A DNA stretch of 64,000 nucleotides. It comes from Nostoc linckia z4 (GTDB lineage Bacteria; Cyanobacteriota; Cyanobacteriia; Cyanobacteriales; Nostocaceae). The stretch is taken from positions 1 to 64,000 of the forward strand of contig NZ_LAHA01000005.1 in the NCBI RefSeq assembly GCF_002608075.1. Reading direction: 5' to 3'. Each line of letters begins with the position of its first letter. Position 1 is the stretch's first letter. The notes under the pieces were generated by a model. That model did not search any database. It worked only from the letters and a program-made list of their open reading frames with translations, and had not been told where the DNA came from. Positions 37,580 through 46,792 of the stretch are shown here, piece by piece. The position numbers and the translations under genes are program-made.

Positions 37580-39865
37580 TCAATTTTGCATCCGCGCAAT
37601 CACACAATGTATAACTTTAACTTCATTAACAATTCGCTCTAGTTCTATGGATAAAGGAGTTTGTTCTCGAACGGCTTGTAATGTGGGAGAAGTCAAAATA
37701 TTAGGATTTGTGGCAATTTCTGATAATCGAGCAGTATGCAGTTGTTGAATTTGGCTTTGAATCACTTCGAGATAGCTATCGAGTGGTGGTAACTGTTGGG
37801 GTGGCTGTCTTTGTTGCAGCGCATCTGCTAAATTTTCCAAAACTTGAATAATCGTATCAGTTAAGCGGTTGAGTTCAGTAAATTGATACTCGCCGCTAAA
37901 TTCCCGCATGTGTTCCCCCAGTGTTGTCACTGAACCGAAAAAGCCACGAATATATAACATCAAGGTCATTACAGGTTCAATTTCTCCCTGGACATGACGA
38001 GGTTCGCTGAACAATCTTTGAGCTGCGGCGCTGGCGTTGGCGTTTTCTAATGCTGCTTGATGACGTAGCGTATTAATAGAATCAGTAGATGCACTGCGTT
38101 GTGGATGGAGATAATTGGCTATTACCTGCTGAAAGTAAGCGAGATTTGCTCGAATTGTCTTTTCTAATTGTGCTGGAAGTTGCTCTCGTTCCCAACGCGG
38201 AAAAAGCAAATAACTGCCAAGCAGTGCTAACACACCACCAACTAAACTATCAACAATACGCAATATTCCAATCTTCCAGTCACCTGCATTAATCAAGTTG
38301 AGTAATAAAATAATAGCGGGAGTTAGCAGTATCGTAAATATACTGTAACTTAGCGATCGCACTGACATTGCTGTAAACACAAACAATAAGAAACAAAGGG
38401 CGATGGCCAAATGATTATTCACTAATAAAAGCACAGCTATCGCAATAATTCCACCAAAAATAGTACCGATGACTCTTTGCACCGTTGTCTCGGAAGTTCC
38501 ACCAAAGTTGGGCTTGAGTGCAAATAAAGCTGTTAAGGTTATCCAGTAACCTCTAGGTATTTGCAATACCGAAGCCAGGAATTGAGCAAAGGTTGTTATC
38601 AACGCTAAACGCAATGCATGACGAAACAAAACTGAATCAAAAGTGAAATTATTTCGCAGCGTATCAATAATTGTAGAATTATTTGGTGGAGTGGGCAAAG
38701 AAATATTTCGAGTAATAGGGCGCTGTTTTCCCTGTTGGAAATCTGCAATAATTTCTGCTTCAGTATGAATTTGCTGCGCCAAGTTTATCAAACTCATTGT
38801 AATTTTGTTGAGGTTGAGTAACTCGGCATATTTATTTGTTGGAATATTTGCGTTTTCATTGAACAGTTGAGCGCGGATAACTAGCCGGTGGTGTTCCAGT
38901 GCTTCCACTGTCCGGTCTAAATCTCCCAGGTGAACTAACTTCTTTTCTTTGGTAATTGCTTGTGATAACATTTGCACAGCAATTATCAACTGTTCCATTG
39001 TTAACTCAATTTCTGTTTGCAGTTGCAAATATAATTGGTTTGTGGATGCGATCGCTAACAATTCACTCAATGCAACAACAGAATTGACAATTTGATTTGC
39101 ATCCTCAATTAACACCAAAAAGTAATTTCCCCGCAGATTAGCACCCCTTTGCCTAGTCCACATCGCTGTCCAGACACTACGGGCAAATATCAAATCTTGA
39201 GTGACAATATCCTGGGTTTGCACAAATCGTTGCGTCCATTCTTGCACATCCTCTGGATTTAATGCCCTCTCCCTTGCTAAATCTACAAATTTACTCAGCG
39301 AGTCATAACACCTAGCAACCACCTCCTTGACGGGTGCATCAGGATGTACTAACCACAGCACTGAAGATAAAACAGTAGTCCATATTCCTCCAGCCAAACA
39401 CAAAGCACATTGCTGGATAAGAGTGGATAAATTAGAGAATGAAGCAAATTTTGCAAGGGCGATGACAAACATAATAGAAGTGACCAAGCCCACAGACCCC
39501 GCCACATTACCGTAGAGACTGGCTAAAGCTGCGATAAATATTACCAAAAACGTCACCGGGATAGTCAACCACAGATGACCGCTAGCCAAACTTGCAATTA
39601 AAAATACCACAGTTATGCCAATGGTTGCTGCTGCAAGCGCCGTTGCTTTTTGGCGGTAAGTACCCTCAACATTTACCATACCAACAAACCAAGCACCCAT
39701 AGTGGCGATGGCACTCGTAGCACCTTGACCAGTAATAATTCCGACTCCAATGGGTACGCCCAGTATCAAAAGACTACGTAATCCAGAGAAAATGTCGGGT
39801 TTACCTGGCTTGAGTTGAAATTGCTGCAACAACCAACCCAGACGGCGTTTATCTGTAAATGACAT
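37580..39865 (-). CDS. FUSC family inner-membrane protein
   Basis: 761 residues with the YccS/aromatic-acid-exporter layout: an N-terminal block of about six membrane helices (25-180), a helical cytoplasmic domain (about 185-420), a second membrane block (about 430-565) with RGYWITLTALFALKPNFGGT and QRVIGTIFGGI, and a C-terminal cytoplasmic helical domain. Members are thought to export aromatic acids or similar compounds, usually with a membrane-fusion partner; none is adjacent. ATG 39865 is supported by the protein start MSFTDKRRLGW. Confidence 0.88.
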   Translation of the reverse strand: MSFTDKRRLGWLLQQFQLKPGKPDIFSGLRSLLILGVPIGVGIITGQGATSAIATMGAWFVGMVNVEGTYRQKATALAAATIGITVVFLIASLASGHLWLTIPVTFLVIFIAALASLYGNVAGSVGLVTSIMFVIALAKFASFSNLSTLIQQCALCLAGGIWTTVLSSVLWLVHPDAPVKEVVARCYDSLSKFVDLARERALNPEDVQEWTQRFVQTQDIVTQDLIFARSVWTAMWTRQRGANLRGNYFLVLIEDANQIVNSVVALSELLAIASTNQLYLQLQTEIELTMEQLIIAVQMLSQAITKEKKLVHLGDLDRTVEALEHHRLVIRAQLFNENANIPTNKYAELLNLNKITMSLINLAQQIHTEAEIIADFQQGKQRPITRNISLPTPPNNSTIIDTLRNNFTFDSVLFRHALRLALITTFAQFLASVLQIPRGYWITLTALFALKPNFGGTSETTVQRVIGTIFGGIIAIAVLLLVNNHLAIALCFLLFVFTAMSVRSLSYSIFTILLTPAIILLLNLINAGDWKIGILRIVDSLVGGVLALLGSYLLFPRWEREQLPAQLEKTIRANLAYFQQVIANYLHPQRSASTDSINTLRHQAALENANASAAAQRLFSEPRHVQGEIEPVMTLMLYIRGFFGSVTTLGEHMREFSGEYQFTELNRLTDTIIQVLENLADALQQRQPPQQLPPLDSYLEVIQSQIQQLHTARLSEIATNPNILTSPTLQAVREQTPLSIELERIVNEVKVIHCVIARMQN

Positions 39866-39969
39866 TAATTTAGGCTAGCCACCATAACACAGCGATCGTC
39901 TCTTACAGCATTTTACCTACATTTAACTACGTGCAGAATAAGGAACTTGCAAATAAAAAAATAATCAAC

Positions 39970-40225
39970 TACTTCTTGTGGGGTGGGCGTCTCGCCCGCC
40001 CGTGGACAAGGGCGGACAAGATGTCCACCCCACAAGTAGTGGTAATTAATTTCTTGGAAATCTCCAAATATAATATTAAAGCTGACTGATGACCGTTGAC
40101 CGTTGACAGAGGAGTTTAGGACGTACCGCAAAAACTCTCTCAAACTCTATTTCTTTGCGTCCTTCTCTGACGAGACGCTGCGCGAATGCGTCCTACCCTG
40201 CGGGAAGCCGCTACCGCGTCTATGC
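39970..40225. repeat. Dispersed inverted repeats
   Basis: 39972-40035 is a near-perfect inverted repeat with CTTGTGGGGTGGGCG and CACCCCACAAG arms around GCCCGCCCGTGG. 40163-40225 contains GACGCTGCGCGAATGCG and GCGGGAAGCCGCTACCGCG motifs, a repeat style common in Nostocales. No credible gene lies between 39866 and 40365; a 76-codon minus-strand frame here lies in repeats. Confidence 0.6.
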
Positions 40226-40365
40226 GGTTTGTTTTTTCATAATTTTGCGTAAGTCCCAGACTTATTATTCCCCTTGTCCCCCATCCCCAATAAAAAAAGA
40301 GGGCTTCTGTTCCTAAAACACCACCCCCTGAATTTACGATCCTCTACTTGCTGAACTACTACCTA

Positions 40366-41703
40366 TTAAATAGCAGCCAATTCAGATTTTTGTGAAACTT
40401 GGAATTCCTCAGCTTGAACTACTTGGTCAGCACAAGCTTTACCAGCTTCAAAACAGGCTTCTAAAGAAGCTCCTTTCATATAATCACCTGTTAAGAAAAG
40501 CCCTGGTAATTCAGAAAGTTGAGTTTTAAGATTATTAGCAAATTGATTGTAATTGCTAGTATACGCACACAACCCAACTGGATGATATTTCGCAACATAC
40601 TTGATGCGATCCGAACCACTAATCGGAATATATTGATTTAAAGCTTCCTCTGCTAAACGAATCAATTCCTCAGGAGTAGCTCCATCCTTCATATAACGGC
40701 GACCTGTGCGACCACTAAAAGTGTAGCGAATTACGTTACGCTCATTAATACCATAAGCACCAGCATTACTAATAGGATAAGTGTCATTAAACACTAAAGC
40801 GCGTACTTTTTTCGAGAAAATATCGCGGGCGTATTCCGCAACAACCACAGTTACAGGATAGTAGTTAACAGTGTCTAAAATTTGAGACAACTGTGAATTT
40901 TGAGATGCAACAATTTTAGAAGAAATTGTCGCTGGAGTTGCTAATATCACACCTGCATACTCTTTTTCTTGCACGCCAGAAGCATCCCGTAAACGCAAAC
41001 CCGCAACACGTCCATCACGTACAATTAAAGATTCTACACGGCTGTTTAATCTCACAGGCCCAGTTTTAGCAAATTGCTCCAATACAGGTTGCATTCCATG
41101 AATTAACTGGTCGTAAGTATCAAGAACCATGCGGAGATTACTACCCAAATTACCAACATAAGCTTCATCAGGTTCTGCTCCATTCATCCTCACAGTCATA
41201 GGCCGCATCACAACCTGACAAAATTTAGAACTGAAGTATTCACTCAGAGGTTGATCTCCCATGCGTCTACAAAGGTCATTGAAGTAAGGGCCGCCCAAAA
41301 GACCATTTTGCATATTCCGCATCACGGCTCCACAAACATTCCAAAACCGCCAAATATCTCTGGGAGTTCCTTGGCTCATAAATTCCAAAGTAGCTTTAAC
41401 ACGGCGACTATTATCTAAAGTCAATAATTTATCATTCTGAACTTGAGAAGAATTCAGCCCAAAAAATTCATAGGGATTGTTACCCATTGCTGCTGTAAAC
41501 TCTCTAAAAAGGCGGTAAGTTCTCCCAATATTTTTTCCTCCCAATTGCACTGGTCTTTCTCCTAAGAGAAATGGGCGAATGCGTCCGCCAATGGCATCAT
41601 CTTGCTCAATTAATTCAACATTAAAACCACGTTGACGTAAGTAGTAAGTTACAGCAATACCAGTAGCACCACTACCAACAACTGCATATGTATGTAAACT
41701 CAT
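40366..41703 (-). CDS. FAD-dependent oxidoreductase (amine oxidase/desaturase-like)
   Basis: 445 residues. N-terminal dinucleotide-binding motif VVGSGATGIAVTYYLRQRGFNVELIEQ then GGRI, the hallmark of the amine-oxidase, protoporphyrinogen-oxidase and phytoene-desaturase superfamily. The C-terminal FAD motif is LFLTGDYMKGASLEACFEAGK. It probably oxidises or desaturates a small organic or lipid substrate. ATG 41703 follows a GAGGT site. Last gene of the KAS III/ACP cluster on this strand, 159 bp after the DUF1330 gene; the shared strand suggests it tailors the cluster's product. Confidence 0.88.
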   Translation of the reverse strand: MSLHTYAVVGSGATGIAVTYYLRQRGFNVELIEQDDAIGGRIRPFLLGERPVQLGGKNIGRTYRLFREFTAAMGNNPYEFFGLNSSQVQNDKLLTLDNSRRVKATLEFMSQGTPRDIWRFWNVCGAVMRNMQNGLLGGPYFNDLCRRMGDQPLSEYFSSKFCQVVMRPMTVRMNGAEPDEAYVGNLGSNLRMVLDTYDQLIHGMQPVLEQFAKTGPVRLNSRVESLIVRDGRVAGLRLRDASGVQEKEYAGVILATPATISSKIVASQNSQLSQILDTVNYYPVTVVVAEYARDIFSKKVRALVFNDTYPISNAGAYGINERNVIRYTFSGRTGRRYMKDGATPEELIRLAEEALNQYIPISGSDRIKYVAKYHPVGLCAYTSNYNQFANNLKTQLSELPGLFLTGDYMKGASLEACFEAGKACADQVVQAEEFQVSQKSELAAI

Positions 41704-41862
41704 GATTGACCTCTAATTTTGTTTACGAAAGATAACAATTCAAAATGATTTGTGAAATATAGCAATCATATTATTGTTAGTAAAAAAAGAACACTTGTTA
41801 ATATTTCTTGTTCCTTTTTATCTAACTTAATTGCTATATTTGTCTTTTGATTACCTTGGAAA

Positions 41863-42156
41863 TCACAAATCTTCTAAAACAGTAATAGTTACTTTGTGAT
41901 AAGCTTGGTCTCGAAATGGCAAAACTTCCAAGTAACGTGGATCTGTTAGCCATCCGCGTACATGCTCAACAGAAGGAAATTTTAAAATCCGGATAGATTC
42001 TTCCTCAAAAGAACCTAGCAATCGTTCTTTGGTTTGCATACGTAAAACTACTTCTGCTCCATATTCATCACGAATTGCTACAGCCCGTTTTTTATACTTC
42101 TCAGCAGCTTCCGATGCTTGAGGATTAGGCGTTAATGTGACTAATACATGAACCAT
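41863..42156 (-). CDS. DUF1330-like small protein
   Basis: 97-residue ferredoxin-like (dimeric alpha/beta barrel) protein. MVHVLVTLTPNPQASEAAEKY and GSFEEESIRILKFPSVEHVRGWLTDPRYLEV match the DUF1330 pattern; proteins of this fold include monooxygenases and cyclases such as EthD-like enzymes. ATG 42156 follows GAGGAAG. It lies between the acyltransferase and the FAD oxidoreductase, so a role in cyclisation or oxidation of the cluster's product is possible but unproven. Confidence 0.82.
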   Translation of the reverse strand: MVHVLVTLTPNPQASEAAEKYKKRAVAIRDEYGAEVVLRMQTKERLLGSFEEESIRILKFPSVEHVRGWLTDPRYLEVLPFRDQAYHKVTITVLEDL

Positions 42157-42179
42157 TAATCTTCCTCTACATTAATTGG

Positions 42180-42270
42180 GACAAAGGGACAAGGGAGACA
42201 AGGAAGACAAGGGGAATAATAACTCCTCTGCCAATAGTCAGTACTCCTAATGACTAATGACTAATGACTT
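42180..42270. repeat. Short tandem repeats
   Basis: GGGACAA/GGAGACAAGG units (42178-42214) and AATGACT units (42246-42270) in the acyltransferase-DUF1330 gap. Confidence 0.6.
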
Positions 42271-42337
42271 TTATCTCTATGAAAAATCAATTTTTGCAAG
42301 AAATCTAATGATTAGATTTTTGGCAAAATTTTCTAGA

Positions 42338-43303
42338 CTACACAAGTTGTAGGTCAAAAACTTCTTGTAGTTTCACCAATGTCTGCTGCAAAGATTGAAT
42401 ATTTTCGACATTCAAAGTGATAGCAGACGGAAGAATTTTTTTGATTAACTTTGATAAAACTTTACCAGGGCCGACTTCAATAAAAACATCAATTCCTTTT
42501 TCGTGAATGTAACGAATTGAAGCTTCCCAACGAACAGCAGAATAAATTTGTTGCTCTAACAACTGGCTCCAATTATAACCACTGATTACTGGCTTTGCTG
42601 TGACATTTGAAATCACGGGTATATCAGCATCATGGAATTGAGAATTAGCAATTATGTTAGCAAACTCTTGTGCAGCCTCGTGCATTAAAGGAGAATGAAA
42701 TGCCCCAGAAACAGATAAAGGAATTGCTTTCAAATTATTGTCAAAGGCAAAAATAAGAGCTGATTCTATAGAATCAGTATCGCCAGATATGACAATTTGT
42801 TCTGGTGAATTCAAATTAGCAGGAACTAATACACCACCAGGCTGGACATTTTGTTTGCATATTTTTTCTACTTCCTCTAATGTCACTCCTTTGAAGGCCA
42901 CCATACCACCTTCTTTAGTTTTTGACATTAAAGCTCCCCTAACTTGCAGCAAATTCATCGCATCTGTAAAAGATAATACTCCCGCAGCTACCAAAGCAGA
43001 ATATTCTCCAGCACTATGTCCGCAGATAAATTTTGGTTTTTTGGAAAAATGCTCTTGAAAGACAGTGTACAATGCTATATTTGTCGCTAGCAAGCAAGGT
43101 TGAGTGATGGAAGTTTCCATCAAATTTTCTTCATCACCAAAAAAACACAGATTGCGAATATCTAAATTGCTAACTCCTTCGGCAATTTCATAAATTTTTT
43201 CTGCTGAAATAAACTCTTTAAAAATCTCTAGTCCCATTCCAACATATTGCGAACCTTGTCCGGGAAAAACTAAAGCATAATCAGTTGTTGTTAATGTTTT
43301 CAT
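42338..43303 (-). CDS. Malonyl-CoA:ACP-type acyltransferase (FabD-like)
   Basis: Loads an acyl group, usually malonyl, from CoA onto ACP. 321 residues. Motifs: FPGQGSQYVGMG, catalytic Ser in GHSAGEYSALVAAG, Arg in LLQVRGALM, His in SGAFHSPLM, and IEVGPGKVLSKL. ATG 43303 (MKTLTTTDYALVF) gives the normal FabD N-terminus; an ATG 33 bases upstream would add an odd leader. 164 bp after the ACP gene. It may be a cluster-specific copy in addition to the housekeeping FabD. Confidence 0.93.
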   Translation of the reverse strand: MKTLTTTDYALVFPGQGSQYVGMGLEIFKEFISAEKIYEIAEGVSNLDIRNLCFFGDEENLMETSITQPCLLATNIALYTVFQEHFSKKPKFICGHSAGEYSALVAAGVLSFTDAMNLLQVRGALMSKTKEGGMVAFKGVTLEEVEKICKQNVQPGGVLVPANLNSPEQIVISGDTDSIESALIFAFDNNLKAIPLSVSGAFHSPLMHEAAQEFANIIANSQFHDADIPVISNVTAKPVISGYNWSQLLEQQIYSAVRWEASIRYIHEKGIDVFIEVGPGKVLSKLIKKILPSAITLNVENIQSLQQTLVKLQEVFDLQLV

Positions 43304-43467
43304 GGCTGAAATAATACTCCATATCTGTAGCCACATTTGAAATTTAAAATTTTGGATTTGGGATTGAAAATTTAACTATCAATCGCTATAAAATCTCACA
43401 AATAAGCAGAGAATAAATTTTCACCCTCAAATCCAAAATTATTTGCTTATCAAAGATTCAATTGACG

Positions 43468-43743
43468 CTATTTATTATTTAATCCTGATTCCAATAATTG
43501 ATAAGCATTTTCTACAGTTTTGATTCTTCCTGCTTGAGTTGTGGATATTTTCACATGAAATTTTTGACGTATTAGCATCACAATTTTGACAATATCTACA
43601 GAAGATATTCCCACATCGTCTACCCAATAAGCATCTGGACGAAGTTTATTTACATCTATGTTTAATCTTTGAGCGACAGCATGACAAAATTCATCAAAAG
43701 AAACTGCTTGTACTTGAGTGGGTTTTTCATTGATAGCAACCAT
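43468..43743 (-). CDS. Stand-alone acyl carrier protein
   Basis: 91 residues. The phosphopantetheine attachment Ser lies in DDVGISSVDIVKIVMLIRQ (canonical DSL replaced by ISS, as in many specialised carriers). It ends in TVENAYQLLESG, the usual helix 4. The sequence is unlike a housekeeping FAS AcpP. ATG 43743 follows AAGGAG. Flanked by the hydrolase and the acyltransferase, with a dedicated AcpS-like transferase two genes upstream. Confidence 0.9.
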   Translation of the reverse strand: MVAINEKPTQVQAVSFDEFCHAVAQRLNIDVNKLRPDAYWVDDVGISSVDIVKIVMLIRQKFHVKISTTQAGRIKTVENAYQLLESGLNNK

Positions 43744-43834
43744 ATTTTTCTCCTTTGATGTTTAGATGTTTAATTTTCGGATGAGCTATTGTCATTTTTA
43801 TGTCGTAAATAAATCATTCTTCATAGCTAATGAC

Positions 43835-44617
43835 TTATTTAGAAAACCAATCGATTGTTAGCTCAAACAATTCTTCTTGATGGAATGGAAAAGAATGATG
43901 CGCTCCTTCTATTATTTGTAATTTGGGTGGATTTGGAGAAGTTATTTGCACTTGTTCTACTAATTGCTTAACTTCTTGTAAAGGAACTGTTGCATCTTCG
44001 GTTCCATGAATAATTAACAAAGGTTGATGGATTTGTTCAATTTCTTTGAACATATCAAGTTCAGAAGATTCGGTGATAATTGCTGGGCCGCATTTCATCA
44101 GTTCTCCGTGGTAGATAAATTCTGCTTCATCACCATCTTCTAAAACAGAAAATGAATCTTCACCTATCAGTCGCATTACAGTGCCGGCTAAATCAGTAAA
44201 CGGTGCCCATGCGACGGTTTTATATATTTTTGAATTTTTGGCACTTTCTCGGATAACTGTGACTGCACCTAAGCAATGTCCTACTAATCCAATGGCATTT
44301 TTATCAATACCATCGATTGTGGTAACTAAATCAATTGCAGCTTCTAAATCTTCTAATTCTCTGTCTAAAGTCAGGTCTACTAAATCACCGTCACTATCAC
44401 CTGAACCTGCAAAATCAAACCGGAATATTGAGAAATTATGTTTGATTGCATAGCGGGCAAATTCTACAAAACGGCGACTTCCACCAATCTTAGTACCTGC
44501 AAAACCGTGACAAACAATTAAACAAGGTTGAGGTTCATTTCCTTGTCCGTGATGTAAAACACCTACGAGGTTTTGCCCACGCTTATTTTGGAAAACAAAT
44601 GCTTCCATTCTGGACAT
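43835..44617 (-). CDS. Alpha/beta hydrolase with Cys nucleophile
   Basis: 260 residues of the serine-aminopeptidase/esterase-like fold. Oxyanion region CHGFAGTKIGG, nucleophile elbow GLVGHCLGAV, Asp in HGTEDATVPL and His in EGAHHSFPF. The nucleophile is Cys where most relatives have Ser (GHSxG), as in dienelactone hydrolase and some thioester-releasing enzymes. It could be the chain-releasing thioesterase of the cluster. ATG 44617; 30 bp after the transferase gene, 91 bp before the ACP gene. Confidence 0.88.
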   Translation of the reverse strand: MSRMEAFVFQNKRGQNLVGVLHHGQGNEPQPCLIVCHGFAGTKIGGSRRFVEFARYAIKHNFSIFRFDFAGSGDSDGDLVDLTLDRELEDLEAAIDLVTTIDGIDKNAIGLVGHCLGAVTVIRESAKNSKIYKTVAWAPFTDLAGTVMRLIGEDSFSVLEDGDEAEFIYHGELMKCGPAIITESSELDMFKEIEQIHQPLLIIHGTEDATVPLQEVKQLVEQVQITSPNPPKLQIIEGAHHSFPFHQEELFELTIDWFSK

Positions 44618-44647
44618 ATTATAACACCTTTTTGAGTATTTATACTT

Positions 44648-45079
44648 TCAATTTTTTAAACAGATAGCAATAGCGATCGCTATTGCAAAATTGTTGTCAT
44701 GGCTAATGCTGACATCCAATTGAGTAGCTGAAATTTTTTCCCAAAATTCCAGAGCAGTTTGATGCAAATAAACAATTGGTTTTCCCGAATTATCATGCAA
44801 TATTTCTATATCAACCAATTCTATTTGACTCATACCAGCTTGCAAAACCTTAATAATTGCTTCTTTACAAGCGAATTTTCCTGCTAATCTTTGCAGCCGA
44901 TGATTTGCATTGCCAAGACCTAAAACGTCTTTCCATTCCCGCTCTGTCAGCCAGACTCCTATTGGTGCATCTACTACATCTTTGATATCTTTGAGCGAAA
45001 TAATATCTATTCCGGTCTTAACTTGAATTGCTGACTGAACAGAAGACGCACAAACTTTGTCTTCTACAAACATATCCAT
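44648..45079 (-). CDS. 4'-phosphopantetheinyl transferase (AcpS-like)
   Basis: Attaches phosphopantetheine from CoA to the carrier Ser. 143 residues from ATG 45079, with GIDIISLKDI (Mg-binding Asp), RLAGKFACKEAIIKVL (Glu/Lys motif) and a C-terminal DVSISHDNNFAIAIA. The longer frame reaches TTG 45112 and would overlap the KAS III gene by 11 bp; ATG 45079 or 45073 leaves a short gap and gives a length closer to AcpS. A dedicated transferase beside an ACP strongly suggests a specialised carrier system. Confidence 0.88.
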   Translation of the reverse strand: MDMFVEDKVCASSVQSAIQVKTGIDIISLKDIKDVVDAPIGVWLTEREWKDVLGLGNANHRLQRLAGKFACKEAIIKVLQAGMSQIELVDIEILHDNSGKPIVYLHQTALEFWEKISATQLDVSISHDNNFAIAIAIAICLKN

Positions 45080-45101
45080 TTTGTAATATCTCAACGATTC
45101 T

Positions 45102-46097
45102 CTAACAAACAAAGGATTTATCCCAGCGAATTAAACTCGCTCCACAAGTTAGTCCTGCTCCAAACCCCACCACCATCACATAATCGCCTGCAACAATTTT
45201 TCCTTGTTCCACAGCATCATATAAAGCAAGTGGAATTGAAGCCGCAGAGGTATTTCCATATTTGTGAAGATTGCACATAAAACGCTCAAATGGAATTCCC
45301 AAATACACAGCTACTTCTTCAATAATATGGATGTTAGCTTGATGGGGAATAATCAACTCCACATCTTCTATGGAAATCTCAGCTTTATTGCAAGCATCGC
45401 TGATGGTTTCGCACACTATAGGTACTACTGCTTGAAATAGTTCTGGGCCATTCATTTTCAAAAAATGTTGCCTGTTTTCCACAGTTTGAATTGAAGTCGG
45501 CTGTTTAGTTCCGCCACCAGGCATATACAACAAATCCTCACCCGAACCATCAGCACGCAGTACACAACCAAGAAAACAATTTTCTTCCCCTGACTCTAAT
45601 AAAGCTGCTCCTGCACCATCTCCAAACAACACACATGTAGAACGATCTTGCCAATCTATACATCTAGAAAGGACTTCTGCACCTATAACCAAGGCATTAC
45701 GAACTGCACCGGCTTTGATAAAAGAAGCTGCTGTTTCCAGACCATAAACAAACCCAGAACAGGCCGCAGATATATCGAAAGCAAAGGCATTAAAAGCCCC
45801 TATATTATCTTGCACTCTACAGGCAACTGATGGAAATGGCATATCAGGCATCATAGTCGCCACTAGAATCATTTCTATTTCCAGTGAATCGATACCGCGT
45901 TTGTCCAATAATTGTTTTGCTGCGGCTGTTGCTAAAGTTGATGTGCTTTCTTCACTAGACGCAATTCGCCGCTCAATTATCCCGGTTCTTGTACGAATCC
46001 ACTCATCAGATGTATCCACAATTTTAGCTAGATCGTGATTTGTCATCACTTGAGTTGGTAAATAAATTCCCAAAGCAGATAACTTTACAGGTATCAA
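45102..46097 (-). CDS. Beta-ketoacyl-ACP synthase III (FabH-like)
   Basis: Condenses an acyl-CoA primer with malonyl-ACP. 331 residues. Catalytic Cys in DISAACSGFVYGLE, His in IPHQANIHIIEEV and Asn in KYGNTSAASIPLAL, so the triad is complete. The start is TTG 46097 behind GGGGAGG, sharing TTGA with the upstream stop, so it is translationally coupled. It is the only ketosynthase in the cluster: no FabF/KAS II is present, so elongation beyond one cycle would need another enzyme. Confidence 0.94.
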   Translation of the reverse strand: MIPVKLSALGIYLPTQVMTNHDLAKIVDTSDEWIRTRTGIIERRIASSEESTSTLATAAAKQLLDKRGIDSLEIEMILVATMMPDMPFPSVACRVQDNIGAFNAFAFDISAACSGFVYGLETAASFIKAGAVRNALVIGAEVLSRCIDWQDRSTCVLFGDGAGAALLESGEENCFLGCVLRADGSGEDLLYMPGGGTKQPTSIQTVENRQHFLKMNGPELFQAVVPIVCETISDACNKAEISIEDVELIIPHQANIHIIEEVAVYLGIPFERFMCNLHKYGNTSAASIPLALYDAVEQGKIVAGDYVMVVGFGAGLTCGASLIRWDKSFVC

Positions 46098-46471
46098 TTT
46101 GACCTCCCCTTTGATAATCGGATGTTAGGTTTCCCATCTACTAGAGTTAGTAAAAGACAGCACTTACCACTAGTTTCAGAGTCCCAGCAATAAATTGGAA
46201 TTCCTGAGTGTTGTGAAAAGTCTTCTGTTACCTTTTCTAAATCATCAAAGGTAACATTTTTAACTTTAATTACTTTGGTTCTTAAAATTGCTTCTGCAAG
46301 GATGAATACTGAGCCAATTTCACTTAAATCTCTGCTTGTCAGTGAAATATTATTGCCAGATTTGAGTTCATCCAATTCTTGTTCGGAAATTTCTAAACCA
46401 AGAATTTTAACTGCTTTTTGAATATCGCAAGTTTCTAAATTCAGTGTTGTTTCTAGGATAGAGCTATTCAT
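46094..46471 (-). CDS. Unknown protein heading the KAS III/ACP cluster
   Basis: About 125 residues from ATG 46471 (MNSSILETTLNLETCDIQKAV); not recognised. An acidic helical N-terminal half with no membrane segment, and a C-terminal beta-rich part with Cys residues (IYCWDSETSGKCCLLLTLVDGK). Its stop shares TTGA with the KAS III start, so the products are made together. It could be a small partner or regulator of the synthase; this is inferred from coupling alone. Confidence 0.65.
   Translation of the reverse strand: MNSSILETTLNLETCDIQKAVKILGLEISEQELDELKSGNNISLTSRDLSEIGSVFILAEAILRTKVIKVKNVTFDDLEKVTEDFSQHSGIPIYCWDSETSGKCCLLLTLVDGKPNIRLSKGRSN
46098..46109 (-). promoter_or_regulatory. Strong Shine-Dalgarno deciding a TTG start
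   Basis: GGGGAGG (46109-46103) lies 5 bases before the TTG of the KAS III gene, inside the coding end of the preceding gene. Confidence 0.8.
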
Positions 46472-46792
46472 AATTTTTGTAAAGTGTTGTAACAATTTTA
46501 ATGAAAGCAATGATTTGGTAGCTACTCACATAGAACGCAACAATAATAGTTACGTTTTTCATAAAAAAGAATTGAGCATCAATTTTGTATGACCAGGTGA
46601 TGAATATTGGTCTAAAATCTGGCTTTTTGTGGGCGAAATAAACTTTAAAAATATTATCTCTACCTCACTTAACTGGGAATCGCTATAGTTTGATGAAGAG
46701 TTGTGATACGATGAAGTACCACAACTATTAACATCACAAACACAGATTGCCTAGAAACTAAAATTTTAGCCTTTCAATCAATTGAACTGACC
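46472..46792. other. Intergenic region, no gene seen
   Basis: AT-rich DNA upstream of the KAS III cluster and downstream of the first RTX gene. It should contain the cluster promoter, reading minus. No repeat or terminator is evident. Confidence 0.4.

Noticed and set aside
37276..37599. Open frames of 80-107 codons on both strands across the tandem array
   Set aside because: They arise because the unit is 21 bp without stops in several frames; none has a convincing start with a ribosome site, and one overlaps the FUSC stop.
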